From positions 31,939,001 to 32,003,000 of the forward strand of contig JAAALK010000081.1 of the NCBI GenBank assembly GCA_019279435.1: a stretch of DNA of 64,000 nucleotides, written 5' to 3'. Shown here piece after piece: positions 1 through 11,552 of the stretch. The DNA is from Zizania palustris (lineage: Eukaryota > Streptophyta > Magnoliopsida > Poales > Poaceae). Both the position numbers and the translations under genes were made by a program. Below the pieces are notes generated by a model that saw only the letters and a list, made by a program, of their open reading frames with translations, did no database searches and had not been told where the DNA came from. Numbering within the stretch: position 1 is the first letter of the stretch; the number at the start of each line of letters is the position of its first letter.

Positions 1-3000
1 ACAACGTACATACGATAAAATCCATGGTACGCAGACCATATTTATTACAACATTGTTTTAATAAAAACGGTAACAAGATAATTAAACAGCGGCATGACGA
101 ACGTCTTCTTCAGGATCTTTCTTCTCGACTGGGTCGCTACTCCAGACCGTCTTCAAGATAAACATCCTCTGTGGGGTCCAACGGGTATGAGTACAAAAAG
201 TACTCAACAAGCCACCGCAAATGCAAATAATAATGCAGGATAGTAAACAAGGAAGGATAAAGGCTAACAATGAGAATGAAGCAATTGCAGTTATGGCATT
301 TAGTGTAATCATATTTTAATCGTGCGGAAAGTAAACATGAACATCATCATCATCAACTAACTCGAGGAGTACGTTTTACCTCCTCGCACAACAGTCCTTA
401 CATGTCAATCCATCATGCACATTCATATTCAAAGTAAACTAACTGGGGGATGTCACGCAACCCGCCCTTGACCGTGGGCTCGGCTTTTCGAAAAGATTTA
501 AGACTCTGATCAGAGATGTACTACTGTACCCACAAGGCACGCACTCATCTCAACGAGATGACCCATTTCACGGGAACTCGTGCCAAAACCTCAATATGAG
601 ATGTTCCAAGCGATAACCACCCGCTCTAGGTTTCGCCGGCGCGCCGGGCCGCATCCCGGCTAACGTCGCACCCCCTTTTGCGCCACATTGGTACAAGTCA
701 CCCGCAGGTGCAACTTGACCCATCTCCAAGTGGTGGCCTCGGTTTGGAACAACCCATACCTTAGTTAGGACTTACCCACTAGACTTGTGGTTAGTACGTA
801 AGTGTATTGCAACGGATCCCTCAGACCGGTCCTTATAGTGCCCCGGGTGCGACTGACCAATGCCCTAGCTTGCACCCGGAACCCACCATGCATACACTCA
901 CAACCATGACTCATCACCAACAGAATTTCCAAAGATAAGAAGTAACGGGATCATATAATAGAACCATTTTACTACGACTCATTTTTATCCTATAGCGGCC
1001 GTGCCAATACATTGGACACTAGCTAATATCATTGATCATATGGTGACAAGGAGGTTAGGCGAGATAGCATGGCTTGGGTTGCACATCAAGGTCGGGGGAT
1101 CCTAAATAAATATAATGTAAGGGTTCATTTGACTAATGCATATACATAACCTATGTGTTTTAGCGATAGTCAATTCAGACATGGGTTCAATATGCTCAAA
1201 AGAATGGTTTGGTGACTTGCCTTGTTCAGCGAAAGGAGAGGGAGGGACTTCGGGGAAGTACTCCGGCTCCTCGGCGACGTCGTAGTCTTTTTAATATAAA
1301 GTAAAATAAAAAGAACACAACATCCAATCAAACAGTATAACATTACATTATAAACACATAAGTTTAAGTTGGTTTAATTATAAATAAAATAAATTCAGAT
1401 ATTAAAGTTCTGAAATTTATTCCTCCATTAATTTAAAGTGAATCTAAATGAATTATTGTTTTTCATAAAAGGGTTTTTTTAAGTGTGTATAATACTACAT
1501 TAAGTTTTCTAATCAATTTAATTTAAATGATTTAGAGAAAACCCAGTGGTTTTAGTGTCTAAACAGAAAGGGACAATTATATAAGTTTTCTGGAATTTAA
1601 ATATTTAAATTTACATTTTAATCCTAAGGGCATTTGAATACTTATTTAAATAAACATGAAAATGTCAAAGTAAACCTACTGTTTCTATTGCATAAACATG
1701 TAGAGAATAATTTTATGAATTTTCTAAAATTGGAATGGCAATTTTTAGAGTTCAAATGCATTAGATATGAATTTTACAAGTTTAAAAGCATTTCTGGAAT
1801 TTATTTTTCAAATTTTAAACCCCTCGGGTCCACGGTGAGCCAGGCCCACGGTGAACCCGCGCATTGTGCGCGTGCGCCGGGTCGATCTGGACCGTCGGAT
1901 CCAGATCCGACGCGCGAGGGCGAGGCGGGACGCGTAAGTCGCGATGGACGGCTACGATTAAAACGTTCGAACCGGTACCACGTGGACGCACATGATTAAA
2001 CGCGGAGTTTTAAAACAAATGGACGCACGAGATCGCACCGTACCGCTTCACTCAGATCCGACGGTGCGGATTAAATCGCACGAGGGATTAAATCCGGGCC
2101 GTTAGATCTGGATCGCGCGGCGTGGATCGAATCCGACATGGCACGGGTACTCGACCCGTGCCGGTCGTCTTCTCCGACGACGGCGAGCGGGCCAGCGGCC
2201 ACGGCGAGCGACGGTGGCCCTAGCTAAGTCCAAAAATGGAAGGAGGGGACTACAGCGGTCACGATGGTACCTTGGCGGCGGTCCGGGGACGGAGGGGCGT
2301 GGCCGGCGACGAGGGTAGACGCGGAAGGCTCCTCGGGTACTCGACGGCGACGGTGTTCCGGCGATCTCCTTGACCAGCGGAGACGTGGCCGAGGTAGGGG
2401 ACGTCCTTGCGGTCACGACGGTGGCGGAGGCGTGGGCCGGGGTGGTCTGAGGCGACGGCGAGGGGCGGCCGGAGGCGAAGCAGGGGGAAATTGTTCAACG
2501 GCGAAGGGAGGGCGCTACGTTCGTTCTCAAAGCGAGTGGGCGTGGGGGTCGGACGCGGCGGGGGCCGGGGGTTAAATAGGGCGTCGGAGGGGGCTCACAT
2601 GCAAGGAAAGCCGAGGGGGAAATTGAAGTCGCCGGCGAGGGCGCGGCCATGCATGGAGCTGTGTTCCCGGGGGCTTAAACGCGTGCCTTTAAGGGTTTAA
2701 ATGGGCGGGGGACCTCGGGGAGTTATTAACCGGCGTCGGTTTAACGGGAGGGGGAGCCGGCGAGGGGATCCGAGGCGAAGTCTTCGCCGGCGGGATTAGG
2801 GGGGGGGCCGGCGCGGGGTTGAAGACGAAACTGACAGGCGGGGGCCACTGGCCAGTGAGCGCGAGCGGGCGGGGGTGGCGTCTGACGAGTGGGGCCGGAG
2901 TGTCGGGTTCGCGCGCGAGGGAAGGGATTCGGCGCCGACAGGTGGGGCCGGGTTGACAGCCAGAGGCGAGCGCGGTAACGGGCTGGGCCGGCCGGGAGAG

Positions 3001-3300
3001 AGAGAAGGGAGGGAGAGGAGCCCAATACTGTTCTAATACTTTTCTGAATAAAAATAATTCCAGAAAATAGATTAAAAGATTAGGGCTACTTCCAAGGCTG
3101 GTAAAAATTTATAAAAATTCTCAAAATTATATTTTGGTCTTAGGATCATATACAAAAAGTTTCACCTCCTGATTTGGTCATCTACTCTATGTTGTAGCTC
3201 AAAAGGGTATAAAAGGGGTTAAAAGTATTTTCTGAAATAATAATTCCAATAAATTGAATTTAATAATATTTTTATTGTTTTGAAAATTTGGGGTGTTACA
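1..3300 (-). repeat. Long LTR / non-coding part of a Ty3-gypsy-type retrotransposon
   Basis: Read on the minus strand the region begins at 3300 with TGTAACACCCC, a common LTR start of grass gypsy elements. An AT-rich stretch (about 3300-3030) follows, then a GC-rich stretch (about 3000-1850), then low-complexity and UTR-like sequence towards the window edge. No reverse transcriptase, integrase or gag motif is visible, and the short reading frames here look random. The other LTR end is not identified, so the element may continue left of the window. Inference: a long LTR or solo LTR. Confidence 0.5.
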
Positions 3301-3732
3301 AAAATATTGAAGGATTATTTTCTTATAGGCATTCTTAGTGCCCCGAGCTAAATGTTACATTTAACTTGATGCTTAGGGCCTACACTATGTGGGTGCACCA
3401 ACACAATGCACCTCACATGAAAGTAGAAGATCAGATTTTTCTAAGATCGTCAAAGTTCAGCAAAAGATGTCAAAATTCTAGATAGAAATAGAGCTCCTCT
3501 TAGCTTGTTTTGTCGAAGATTTCTTCAATCAAGCTAAGAAGAGCTCAGGGGCTACTGTCGAGGATATGAACGTAGGGTACCCCATAGTTGGGCATATTAG
3601 ACCGAACGAAGGGAAGGTTAACACAAGCATTGACTATCTGATATGGCCCATGAAAAGGGGTTTGATTCCGACAAGAAAAGTTCGGTTATTATCGGATAGT
3701 TAAACTCTAGATATGGTATCAAGATATATATT
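3301..3732 (+). mobile_element. 3' end of a plus-strand gypsy element: polypurine tract and LTR start
   Basis: A purine-rich tract (GAAGAGCTCAGGGGCTAC, 3538-3555) is followed directly at 3556 by TGTCGAGGATATGAACG and then a GTACCCC box. This is the polypurine-tract/LTR junction seen in many grass gypsy families. The LTR is interrupted near 3733 by another element. Confidence 0.6.
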
Positions 3733-4692
3733 TGTTGACACAAAAACGTGCCCATGTACTTGGGCTGATTTGATGATCCAAAAGCGTGTGGATACTTAGG
3801 GACATGCCCAAGCGTAACACAACACTAACGTCGTGTTTCGGATACCCTTAACAGTGGCAAGGGGTGGTGGAGTCATCAGTTAATCAGATTATGCAGAAAT
3901 AATCCAACTGACCAAAGTGTATAGAAAACTAATCTAATCGGCTAAATGGAGCCTGATTTGTATGAAGTATATCGTGCAAAGGATCACCGAAGATAAAGTC
4001 TTTGGCGTCTGATGTGAAGTATGCACCGAGGGGCCTTCGGCGTATAATGCGAAGAGTCTGGTGCGAAGGGTGTGCCGAAGATAGGCTCTGGTCATTCGGG
4101 CCAATCTGACCAAAGACAGGCTCCGAATAGATCCGTTCGATGCCGAATCACCACCAAACGGCAGAGCCTGACGCGGGGTCTTCGGCGTAGCAGAGCCCGA
4201 ACCGAAACACTTCGACTCGAAATAAATTCGATGCATGGCGTGAAGTGTCTTGGCGTGCGAAGTGGGTTCTGGACCGACACGAGCCCGATTAGTCTGGCAG
4301 TCTTTTCGGGACTGAAGACCTACCGAAGGTGGATTCGACAGTCTCTGAAACCAGCCTCCGGGCTCTGGAAATCACCTTTCAGGGGCTGATTTGTGATGAA
4401 AACCTTTGGCAAAGGAGTTCCGAAGGTAAGTTCTGCAAAAAACAGAGATCAAATGCCAATTCGTCCTAGAGACCAAATTATACAGTAAAGTGATGGAAAA
4501 AATTGGTAGAACGAAGGGTAACAATATGTTACGTAGATTAAAGGATGGTTCACAAGCGAGCCAACAAGGTGATAGCAATTTGTAATGTAGATTAACGGGT
4601 GATTTACAGACAAATCAACAAAGCTTACCACTATTTTGTTGTGATGCATGAAAGATTCCAGCGCAAACCCCCGAAGATGGACTGAACCCATG
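3733..4692 (-). repeat. LTR copy X1 (minus strand, truncated), homologous to 9711-10976
   Basis: On the minus strand it ends in GTGTCAACA at 3733. It shares ordered homologous blocks with 9711-10660: the block 'aaggggtggtggagtcatcag', the CCGAAG/CTTCGG-rich middle, 'ggttcacaagc.agcca.caag' and 'ccag.gcaaaccc'. Homology stops near 4692. Two copies of one LTR family flanking other insertions indicate layered nesting. Confidence 0.5.
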
Positions 4693-4959
4693 CACTACAG
4701 ACCGAGCCCCTCCCGCAGCATGGCCGGAGCCCGTGCAAGCTGTCGGACGTGCAGGCAACTTCGAAGCCCCCATGCAGCCTCCGGTGGCCAACATTATGCC
4801 ACCACCGAAGCAAGAAGACCTTCAAGACCATGGAAAGCAAGTGGTCCTACCCATCTCCTGAGGGGGAACCCTCGGCAACATGTCGAAGCATCAACGGAGG
4901 GATTGCGTTCATAAGGTAGGACATATTGGGACTTCGAACTCGGCTGTAGAAATGCTCGA

Positions 4960-6590
4960 GTGGTCCCGTGTGCCCATATCATTCTCCGCCAATGATGCAG
5001 CAGGGGTGAAGTTCCCCCATACAGACCCCCTCGTCATTTCAGCTGACGTGGTAGGGATGGAGTCCGAAGTGTGCTGGTCAACGGTGGAAGCTCCGCTTAC
5101 ATACTCTTTGTCCAAGCCTTCAACCAACTGGCATCCCCCAAAGGCATCTACTCCCGGCAGCTCGTCCACTCCAAGGCTTCATAGGCCCTCCTCTCGATGC
5201 CCTCGACCAAATAGGCCTCGAGGTTGCATTCAGCGAGGGGCAACTAGCCCGTATGGAGGAGGTCATCTTTGATGTTGTCGATGCCCCGTACGCCTACAAC
5301 GCTATCTTCAGAAGAGGGATGTTGAATAAATTCGAAGTCATGGCGCACCGCAATTATTTGTGCCTCAAAATGCCCACGCAAGGAGTCCTTATGATCCTCA
5401 GAGACCAAGCTGCAGCTCGGAGAGCAGAATACGACCATGGCCCACCTCTCAATCCTCGACAAGTAAACAGTGTGCAGGAGCACTCAGAGGAGGCTTCGGG
5501 GTCCCAAGACCCCTCGAAGAACCCTTCCCTCAAGCCAAGCCCAGTAGGTGACATAGTCACGAGGATCATTGTCAAAGAAGGCATGGAATACCCCATTCAG
5601 TTTGACAAGGGACTGCGTCCGAAGATCGCCACTTCGCTGGAAGAAGTGGTTCGAGAAAATTTGGATGTCTTCGTCTGGTCAGACAAAGATATCCCCGGAG
5701 TTGATCGGAGCATCATTGAGCATAGCCTGCTCGTCAACCCTAAGGTTTGACCTACTCGCCAAGGGCTCCGCAAGCTATCAACTGAGAGAGCAGACCTCGC
5801 TAAGGAAAATGTGGAGAAGTTGTTAAGAGCTGGAATCATTAGGGAGGTGGCCCACACAGAGTGGTTGGCTAACTCAGTCTTCATCAAGAATAAGCCTTCG
5901 GCAAGTGGCACATGTGCATTAACTTCACATCTCTGAATAAAGCATGCCCACGAGACCCCTACCCCATGCCCACATTGATTAACTTGTTGACTCTACGGCT
6001 GGCTTTGAGATCCTTAGTTTCCTTGATGCATACTCCGGATACCATCAAATATGGCTGAAACGCGAAGACGAAGCCAAGACTAGCTTTATAACTCCTTCCG
6101 GAGTTTTCTGTTACGTTCGAATGCCCTTTGGCTTAAGAAATGACGAGACAACTTTTTCACGTCTTATTGCTAAAGCTCTAGGTCACCAAATAGGACAAAA
6201 TGTCAAAGCCTATATGGATGACATTATAATAAAGAGTGCCTTAAAGCACCAACATAGTCTAGACTTAGCAGAAACTTTTGAGAGCCTCCGAGCATGTGGA
6301 GTTTGCCTCAACCCTGAAAAATGTATCTTCAGAGCTCAAGCAGGGAAGTTTCTAGGGTACTTAGTTTCGAGTAGAGCAATCGAAGCTAGCCTGATGCAGA
6401 TAAGTGCACTATAAAGGATGGCTCCACTTGAAAATTTAAAGCAAGTCTAGAAACTTGCCGGACACCACGCAGCTCTTAGCAGATTCCTAACTAGATCAGC
6501 GGAGCGAAGCCTCCCAATTTTCAAAGCCTTAAAATGGTCTGAAAGTTTTAATTGGACGCCGGAGTGCTAGAAAAGCTTTGATGAAATAAA
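4960..6590 (+). pseudogene. Ty3-gypsy pol relic (protease, reverse transcriptase, start of RNase H)
   Basis: Conceptual translation in changing frames gives a gypsy polyprotein order. There is a protease region with NGGSSAYILF at about 5080-5110, where the family normally has a catalytic DGGSS, so the aspartate is replaced by asparagine. A linker (5253-5750) contains FDVVDAPYAYNAIF and FDKGLRPKI. The reverse transcriptase (5900-6410) has NFTSLNKACPRDPYPMP, MPFGLRN and YMDDIIIK. A post-RT segment reaches 6590. Several frameshifts and stops are visible, so it is dead. No integrase is seen; the 3' part was lost, or displaced by the insertions to the right. Confidence 0.85.
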
Positions 6591-6929
6591 GGTGATGAGG
6601 ACATGCTCCACTAATACCCGCTGGCAAAGACGCAACGGCCCAATTGGCCCAGTTGTAGTCAGACGGTGACCGTGTGAGCCTCAGAATAATCCCACCTTGC
6701 TTAAATTGGGAGGAGGAAGCCACCTTAAAAGAGAGAGCCACCCTTCCACTATAGGACTAGTCTTTTGGGGCGATTGGTCCTATTTCCAAGTGGGTGTGCC
6801 AATAAACTATTGGAGTCCGGGCAACCTTAATTTGTTGGGCCTCGGCCAACCCCACTTGGGCCGGATCTATCACCGGTATCACATACCCATGACTCATTTG
6901 GGCGAGTAGCAAGTTCAATTATTAGTACC
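6591..6929. other. Unassigned retroelement-flank sequence
   Basis: This stretch lies between the gypsy pol relic and the truncated copia element. No coding motif, terminal repeat or RNA gene is recognisable. Confidence 0.3.
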
Positions 6930-6954
6930 TGAAGCAGAAGTCCCACTCCCCTTC

Positions 6955-7698
6955 TTCTTCTGTTCTTCTAAGTACACCTTGCAATTGTGCTTCCAATGCT
7001 CAGTCTGGTGGCAATGGTGGCACTCATTAGAGTTGGCAGGATGTGACCTGGACTTTCCAGTCGGCTTGGAGCTTTCTTGATGCTCTCCTCAGTAGACTTC
7101 AGCATCCCATGCAACTTAGCCAGAGTCTTCTCCAATCCATTCATATTGTAGTTCAAAATGAATGGCTCAAGCTCAAGGTTAGAGACTGGAGAATGACGTC
7201 AATGGCTAGGTATGGATCCAGTGGAGTGCCTATTCTCTCTAGAGTCTCCACGCAACCAATCATCTTGATCACGTGAGAGCTCATTGGGCTTCCTTCAGCC
7301 AGCCTACTACCAAACAAGCACTTGGATACATTGTATCTCTCCACTCTAGCTTGGCTCTGAAACATGCCTTTAAGGCCTACAATCATATCGTAAGCATCAC
7401 ACTTTTCATATTGTTTTTGAAACTCAGAGGCCATGCAGGCAAGCATTAGACAGCTGACATCCATGGAATCACTAGCATGCTTCTCATAAGAACACTTTTC
7501 TGCTACAGAAACATCCTCTCCTGGTTCATCGGGGTGAGGTTCCTCCGGAACATAATCCTTTTTCTCTTGTTTGAGAACAATTCTTAAATTTTGATACCAA
7601 TCCATAAATTTTGTTCCAGATAATTGTTCACGTTCAAGTATAGATCGCAAATTAAAAACTAGTGTGCTCTTAACAGTAGTAGTAGCAGGCAGTGCCAT
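6955..7698 (-). pseudogene. Copia gag polyprotein (UBN2 family), broken
   Basis: It starts at the ATG at 7698 (MALPATTTVKSTLVFNL) and runs open to about 7153. It has copia gag features: a KFMDWYQNLRIVLKQEK segment near the N-terminus and a helical core with MSSHVIKMIG. A frameshift or stop near 7160 separates this from the zinc knuckle C-HH-C-HQTE-H-WKHN-C (CX2CX4HX4C) encoded at about 6960-7020. Gag would form the retroelement particle. The break and the missing pol make it non-autonomous. Confidence 0.8.
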
Positions 7699-8781
7699 GA
7701 TCTACATAAAGATATTAAATGCAAGGTTTAGCACTATGCAATGTTTATCTTTTATCCCATAAAAGATGTCCCACCATTTAATCCAGTCACTTTCCCTCTC
7801 ATGACTAACAGTGGCTCAAGATCCATGGTCATTCTATCATTCTAGTGAGCTATGGCATCACTATTAGAAGCTAGTTGATATAGGTAAGCAACTCTTTGCT
7901 AATCACATCGTATGTGACTCTTGTCGTTGGAGAAGCATCCAATGCTCAACCCCAACTCATGTGCTTCGAGGCCCAAAACTGTTTTGATAGCCTCGTTAAG
8001 CCAACCAACACTATGCGTGCGGAAGTCTGACTTCCACCCCAACTGACCAGATAAAAGATAGCACCCTGCTAGGGCAGAACCTACTATCAATGATCAAAAA
8101 GCCTTTGTGGGTGGAGTTGTTGGCAAGAGCATCAACACTTAATTTTTCTGAGGGAAAAGCTAATATAGCAAGGTAACGTTCCTAGCGCAAACGAAACATG
8201 CAAGAATAGCATAACAGGAACATAAGAAGGCATCACAGGCAATCATATTAACTGTGACATAGCATGATCTTCTTCACATGGCGATCTCCCTCTCCATGGC
8301 TCCCATCTTGTGGTGCACGCTTCCGGCCTCCATGAAGTTGTACTACTCTATCTCACATAGCCTATACTATTTACATGGGCCAAAGCACTGTGGAAACTAC
8401 ATGCAAGTCGTATTTTACATCAGCCTGGGCTGTAAATAATCATAGCTTACACATGCCATATTTCAATTTACATCGCAATGCATCTCATACATTTATTTTC
8501 TTCCAAGGTCATGCCGGTCACAATGTTCTCTAAAAAATAAAGTTAGGCGAAGAATCTACAAGTGACCTAATCTGGATCTGACAATTCTAGCTCAACAGGC
8601 TCGAAATTTCAAATTCGGGTGGATTGGAACTTTCGATCCCATCGGAACTTCCGATCGCCTAACACGCATCAGAACTTCCGATCACTATAGGAACTTCCGA
8701 TCGTGGACAGAATGGATCTAATCTATTTTTCCACCATATATCTCCATATATGAGGGATCCAGATCAAACACTACGCACGTA

Positions 8782-8794
8782 GGCTCTGATACCA
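8782..8794 (-). other. Retrotransposon primer-binding site (initiator tRNA-Met)
   Basis: The minus strand reads TGGTATCAGAGCC, the standard copia PBS complementary to the 3' end of initiator tRNA-Met, lying four bases inside the LTR end at 8799. Confidence 0.85.
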
Positions 8795-8798
8795 CCGT

Positions 8799-9710
8799 TG
8801 GGGAATAGGGGGAGCTAGAAAGCTAGCAAATTCAAAATTTCCACCCTAAAACCCAAGACCCATGCGTGTGTGAGATCATAGATCGGTACCTTCTAGAACT
8901 TGACGTGCTAGGTGTAGCGGAAGAAGAGGTTGATGACGCACATCAAGCCTATCCTTGCCTTGTCCCAGCAGCTCCTCGTCAACCAATTGGTGAGGAAGAC
9001 GCATTGATCATGGTGATGGCCACGAGCGTTGCTCCTCAAGAAACGGCTCCACGATATCCACATGTATAGGGATGAAGTGATCTCAATCCAGCGTGCTAGC
9101 ACTGACAATGAGATGCGGGAGAGATCTTGATCTCAACACTTGAGATCAAGGGGAGGTGGAGAGGCTTTTTGGTGGCTAGGGCTTAGACTCCTCTAAGCCT
9201 CCAATAATCTGATGTTTAGAGCCTCCTCCACCCCTCTATTTATAGTGTCCATGGGTGTAATCCCGAAACTACTTTCTGCCTAACAGATCCTATCTGTTAT
9301 GCCTACTTCGGAACTTCCGATTTGCCATCGAAACTTCCGATCAAGGTAATTTTGGAATCCAATCTGTTAAATCCCACTTCAGAACTTCTGAAACCATATC
9401 AGAACTTCTAATCAATACAGTGTTCCAAACACTATATCGGAAACTTTCGGTCCATCGGAACTTCCGATCCCACATCGAAACTTCCGGAGAAACTTTTGCT
9501 CTCTGACTCGAGTCTAGAAAATAATCGGAACATCTGATACCATATCGGAACTTCCAATCTAAGAAGCACAACTCACTACAGAAACTTCTGATACTGCCTA
9601 TCGGAACTTCCGAGGGTAGTTTTGCTCTCTAACTCGAGTCTAGAAAATAATAGGAACTTCCGATACCCTATCGGAACTTCCGATCCATGAAATTTTCTTG
9701 GGCATTTCCA
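8799..9710 (-). repeat. 5' LTR of the truncated copia element, rich in ATCGGAACTTCCGAT palindromes
   Basis: The left boundary (CA on the minus strand at 8800-8799) abuts the PBS. The likely right boundary is 9710, where the minus strand starts TGGAAATGCCC. The U3-like part (about 9300-9690) contains about 13 copies, exact or degenerate, of the 15-bp interrupted palindrome ATCGGAACTTCCGAT. The right boundary is inferred because no second LTR is available for comparison. Confidence 0.65.
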
Positions 9711-10976
9711 TCACCGACTACCCTTAATAGTGATAAGGGGTGGTGGAGTCATCAGACAATCAGATAAATGATTAGAATTTAAATCCGATTGGTCGAAGTG
9801 TTATTGATAAAGTAAAGCAAAACAAAAATGAAATAAATACCTGAAATCGGCCAAGTTAGACTGATTCCGAGCTATGGCATAAAATGGGGTTCGAAAGGGA
9901 CCCTTCGGCCTTCTGGTCGGTCGTACTAGAGGCCTTCCTCCAGTCGGGCCGGTGATGTGAAGTAGCGCCGAAGGGGGCCCTTCGGTGTTTAGTGCGGAGG
10001 CGAAAATACCCCGAAGGGGGTCTGGCTATGACCCTCGGTGCGAGGAGAAGGGGTCTTCGGTGTGATCGGTCGAAGCTACCCGGTTGGACCGCTAGTAGCA
10101 CCTCGGTCTAACCGGAGCTATGCAAGGCTCCGAAGCCTAGTGCGGAGGGTGCTCCAGCGTCGGACTTTGGCGCGCGGAGATGCTTCGGTATAGCGAAGGG
10201 CTTCAGTGCGTGATGCAGAAGGGCCTGGTCTAACCGGTGAAGGGCCGTCGGTTGGACCAGCCGTTGTCGACAATGGTGTGATGAACGTGTTGTCGAGGGG
10301 TTGACTAGGTTGTACGGGATGCGTCGGTCAAACCAGCTCTATACCATCGGTCTGACCGATAGTAGTAGATCCGATCGGCTAGGGACTTCGACAACCCTTG
10401 TAGATGAAGTCCAAACACCCCAAACTTCTTGGCCAATACTGTGAGGATGATTACTCTGCAAAACAGCAAAAGATTAAACACAATTTGGCCTTTGGACCGA
10501 ATTGCCAAGTGTAGCCAAATAAAACTGATAAAAATGATAACAATCCATTACGTGGATTAAACGGGAGGTTCACAAGCAAGCCAGCAAGGGGTACCATGAT
10601 TACGACGCGGCGGACAGAGGGGTTCCAGTGCAAACCCACGAAGATGTACGGAGCTAATGCATAAAAGTAGATTGAAAGTAAGAACGATTCAAAGCGAGGG
10701 CTTTGGGGTTGATCGAGAGATGCAATGAATCGGCATTGCCCCTATATTTATAGGGGGTGGTCATGGGGCTCCGCGGCGCAAAATTCGAGTGGGAGTCAGC
10801 CAAAAATTGGTTAGGATTTGATTTGAATCAAAACAACCCAAAACCTCCTCACGATCTTAAAATTTGAATTATGGTCGGTCTGACCAGACCCATTGGGTTG
10901 GTCTGACCAAGCCTACATGGCCGGTTGGACCGGCCTACTATGGCCGGTCAGACCGGCCTGTGTCAGGCTTGACACA
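9711..10976 (-). repeat. LTR copy X2, longer relative of X1
   Basis: It is homologous to 3830-4692 in the same order. Unlike X1 it continues to the 5' side, with a minus-strand TATA box (CCCCTATAAATATAGGGG, about 10739-10756) and repeated CCGGTCTGACCGG-type motifs. A plausible minus-strand LTR start, TGTCAAGCCTGACAC, lies near 10976. It is cut at 9711 by the copia LTR. Confidence 0.5.
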
Positions 10977-11267
10977 TTTTCAGTTAAAAAACACCAATTT
11001 CAGTATTTTGCCTATTTTGATCATTAGTGTCATTTTTTCCTATAAATACCCATCACTAAGGATGATCTTTAGTGACGGGTAACCAATGTTACCCGTCACT
11101 AAAAGGGGGCATGCCGGACATGGAGAGGACCTAGAGAGATCCTTTAGTGATGGTTATTTATCTGTCATTAATAATATGGCTTTACTAACGCAATAAGGGT
11201 GACGGGGGACATGCTCGTCACTAATGTACGTTATGACTCATCACTAATGTACGTTTCTGTGGTAGTG
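10977..11267 (-). mobile_element. CACTA (En/Spm) transposon terminal region
   Basis: The minus strand begins CACTACCACAGAAACG at 11267, a canonical CACTA terminus. Subterminal repeats follow: CACTAATGTACGT twice, further CATCACTAA motifs, and a perfect 16-bp inverted repeat (TTTAGTGACGGGTAAC, 11068-11083 with 11088-11103, loop of 4). No transposase and no matching left end are seen, so this is one terminus of a truncated or disrupted element. Confidence 0.75.
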
Positions 11268-11552
11268 GTTGTTGGTTGGCCACAAATTGGTTTAGGTATC
11301 AATTACGTTTCGGTACCAATTAAAATTGCCAATATAATATATATATAATATTACATGACTATATTTTTCTAGTTTTAATATCAGTCATTATTGGCCATTA
11401 CTGTTAATATCATCTCATGCTGGCCTATACTGATTATTCTAGTTAATATCGTCTCATGCTAGCCAATACTGATCGTTCCGGTCAATACCATCCATACCGA
11501 TCAAAAATATATTTTCTATTTTTTAATAGGGGTTACATATTATTTATACTAA
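11268..11552. other. AT-rich intergenic sequence, nothing recognised
   Basis: It contains imperfect short repeats around 'ctcatgct.gcc.atactgat' (11400-11480) but no coding or element signature. Confidence 0.3.

Larger units (their letters stand above)
6930..8798 (-). mobile_element. Truncated Ty1-copia element (gag and leader)
   Basis: Read leftward from the 5' LTR at 8799-9710, this segment has the tRNA primer-binding site, a leader and a gag gene, and stops shortly after the zinc knuckle (about 6960-7020). Protease, integrase, RT and the second LTR are missing. The leader at 8620-8700 carries four copies of the short palindrome that is also found in the LTR. Confidence 0.75.

Noticed and set aside
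8620..9690. GGAACTTCC motifs as canonical heat-shock elements
   Set aside because: Canonical HSEs need nGAAnnTTCn with two bases between GAA and TTC; here the spacing is one base, so the match is not claimed.
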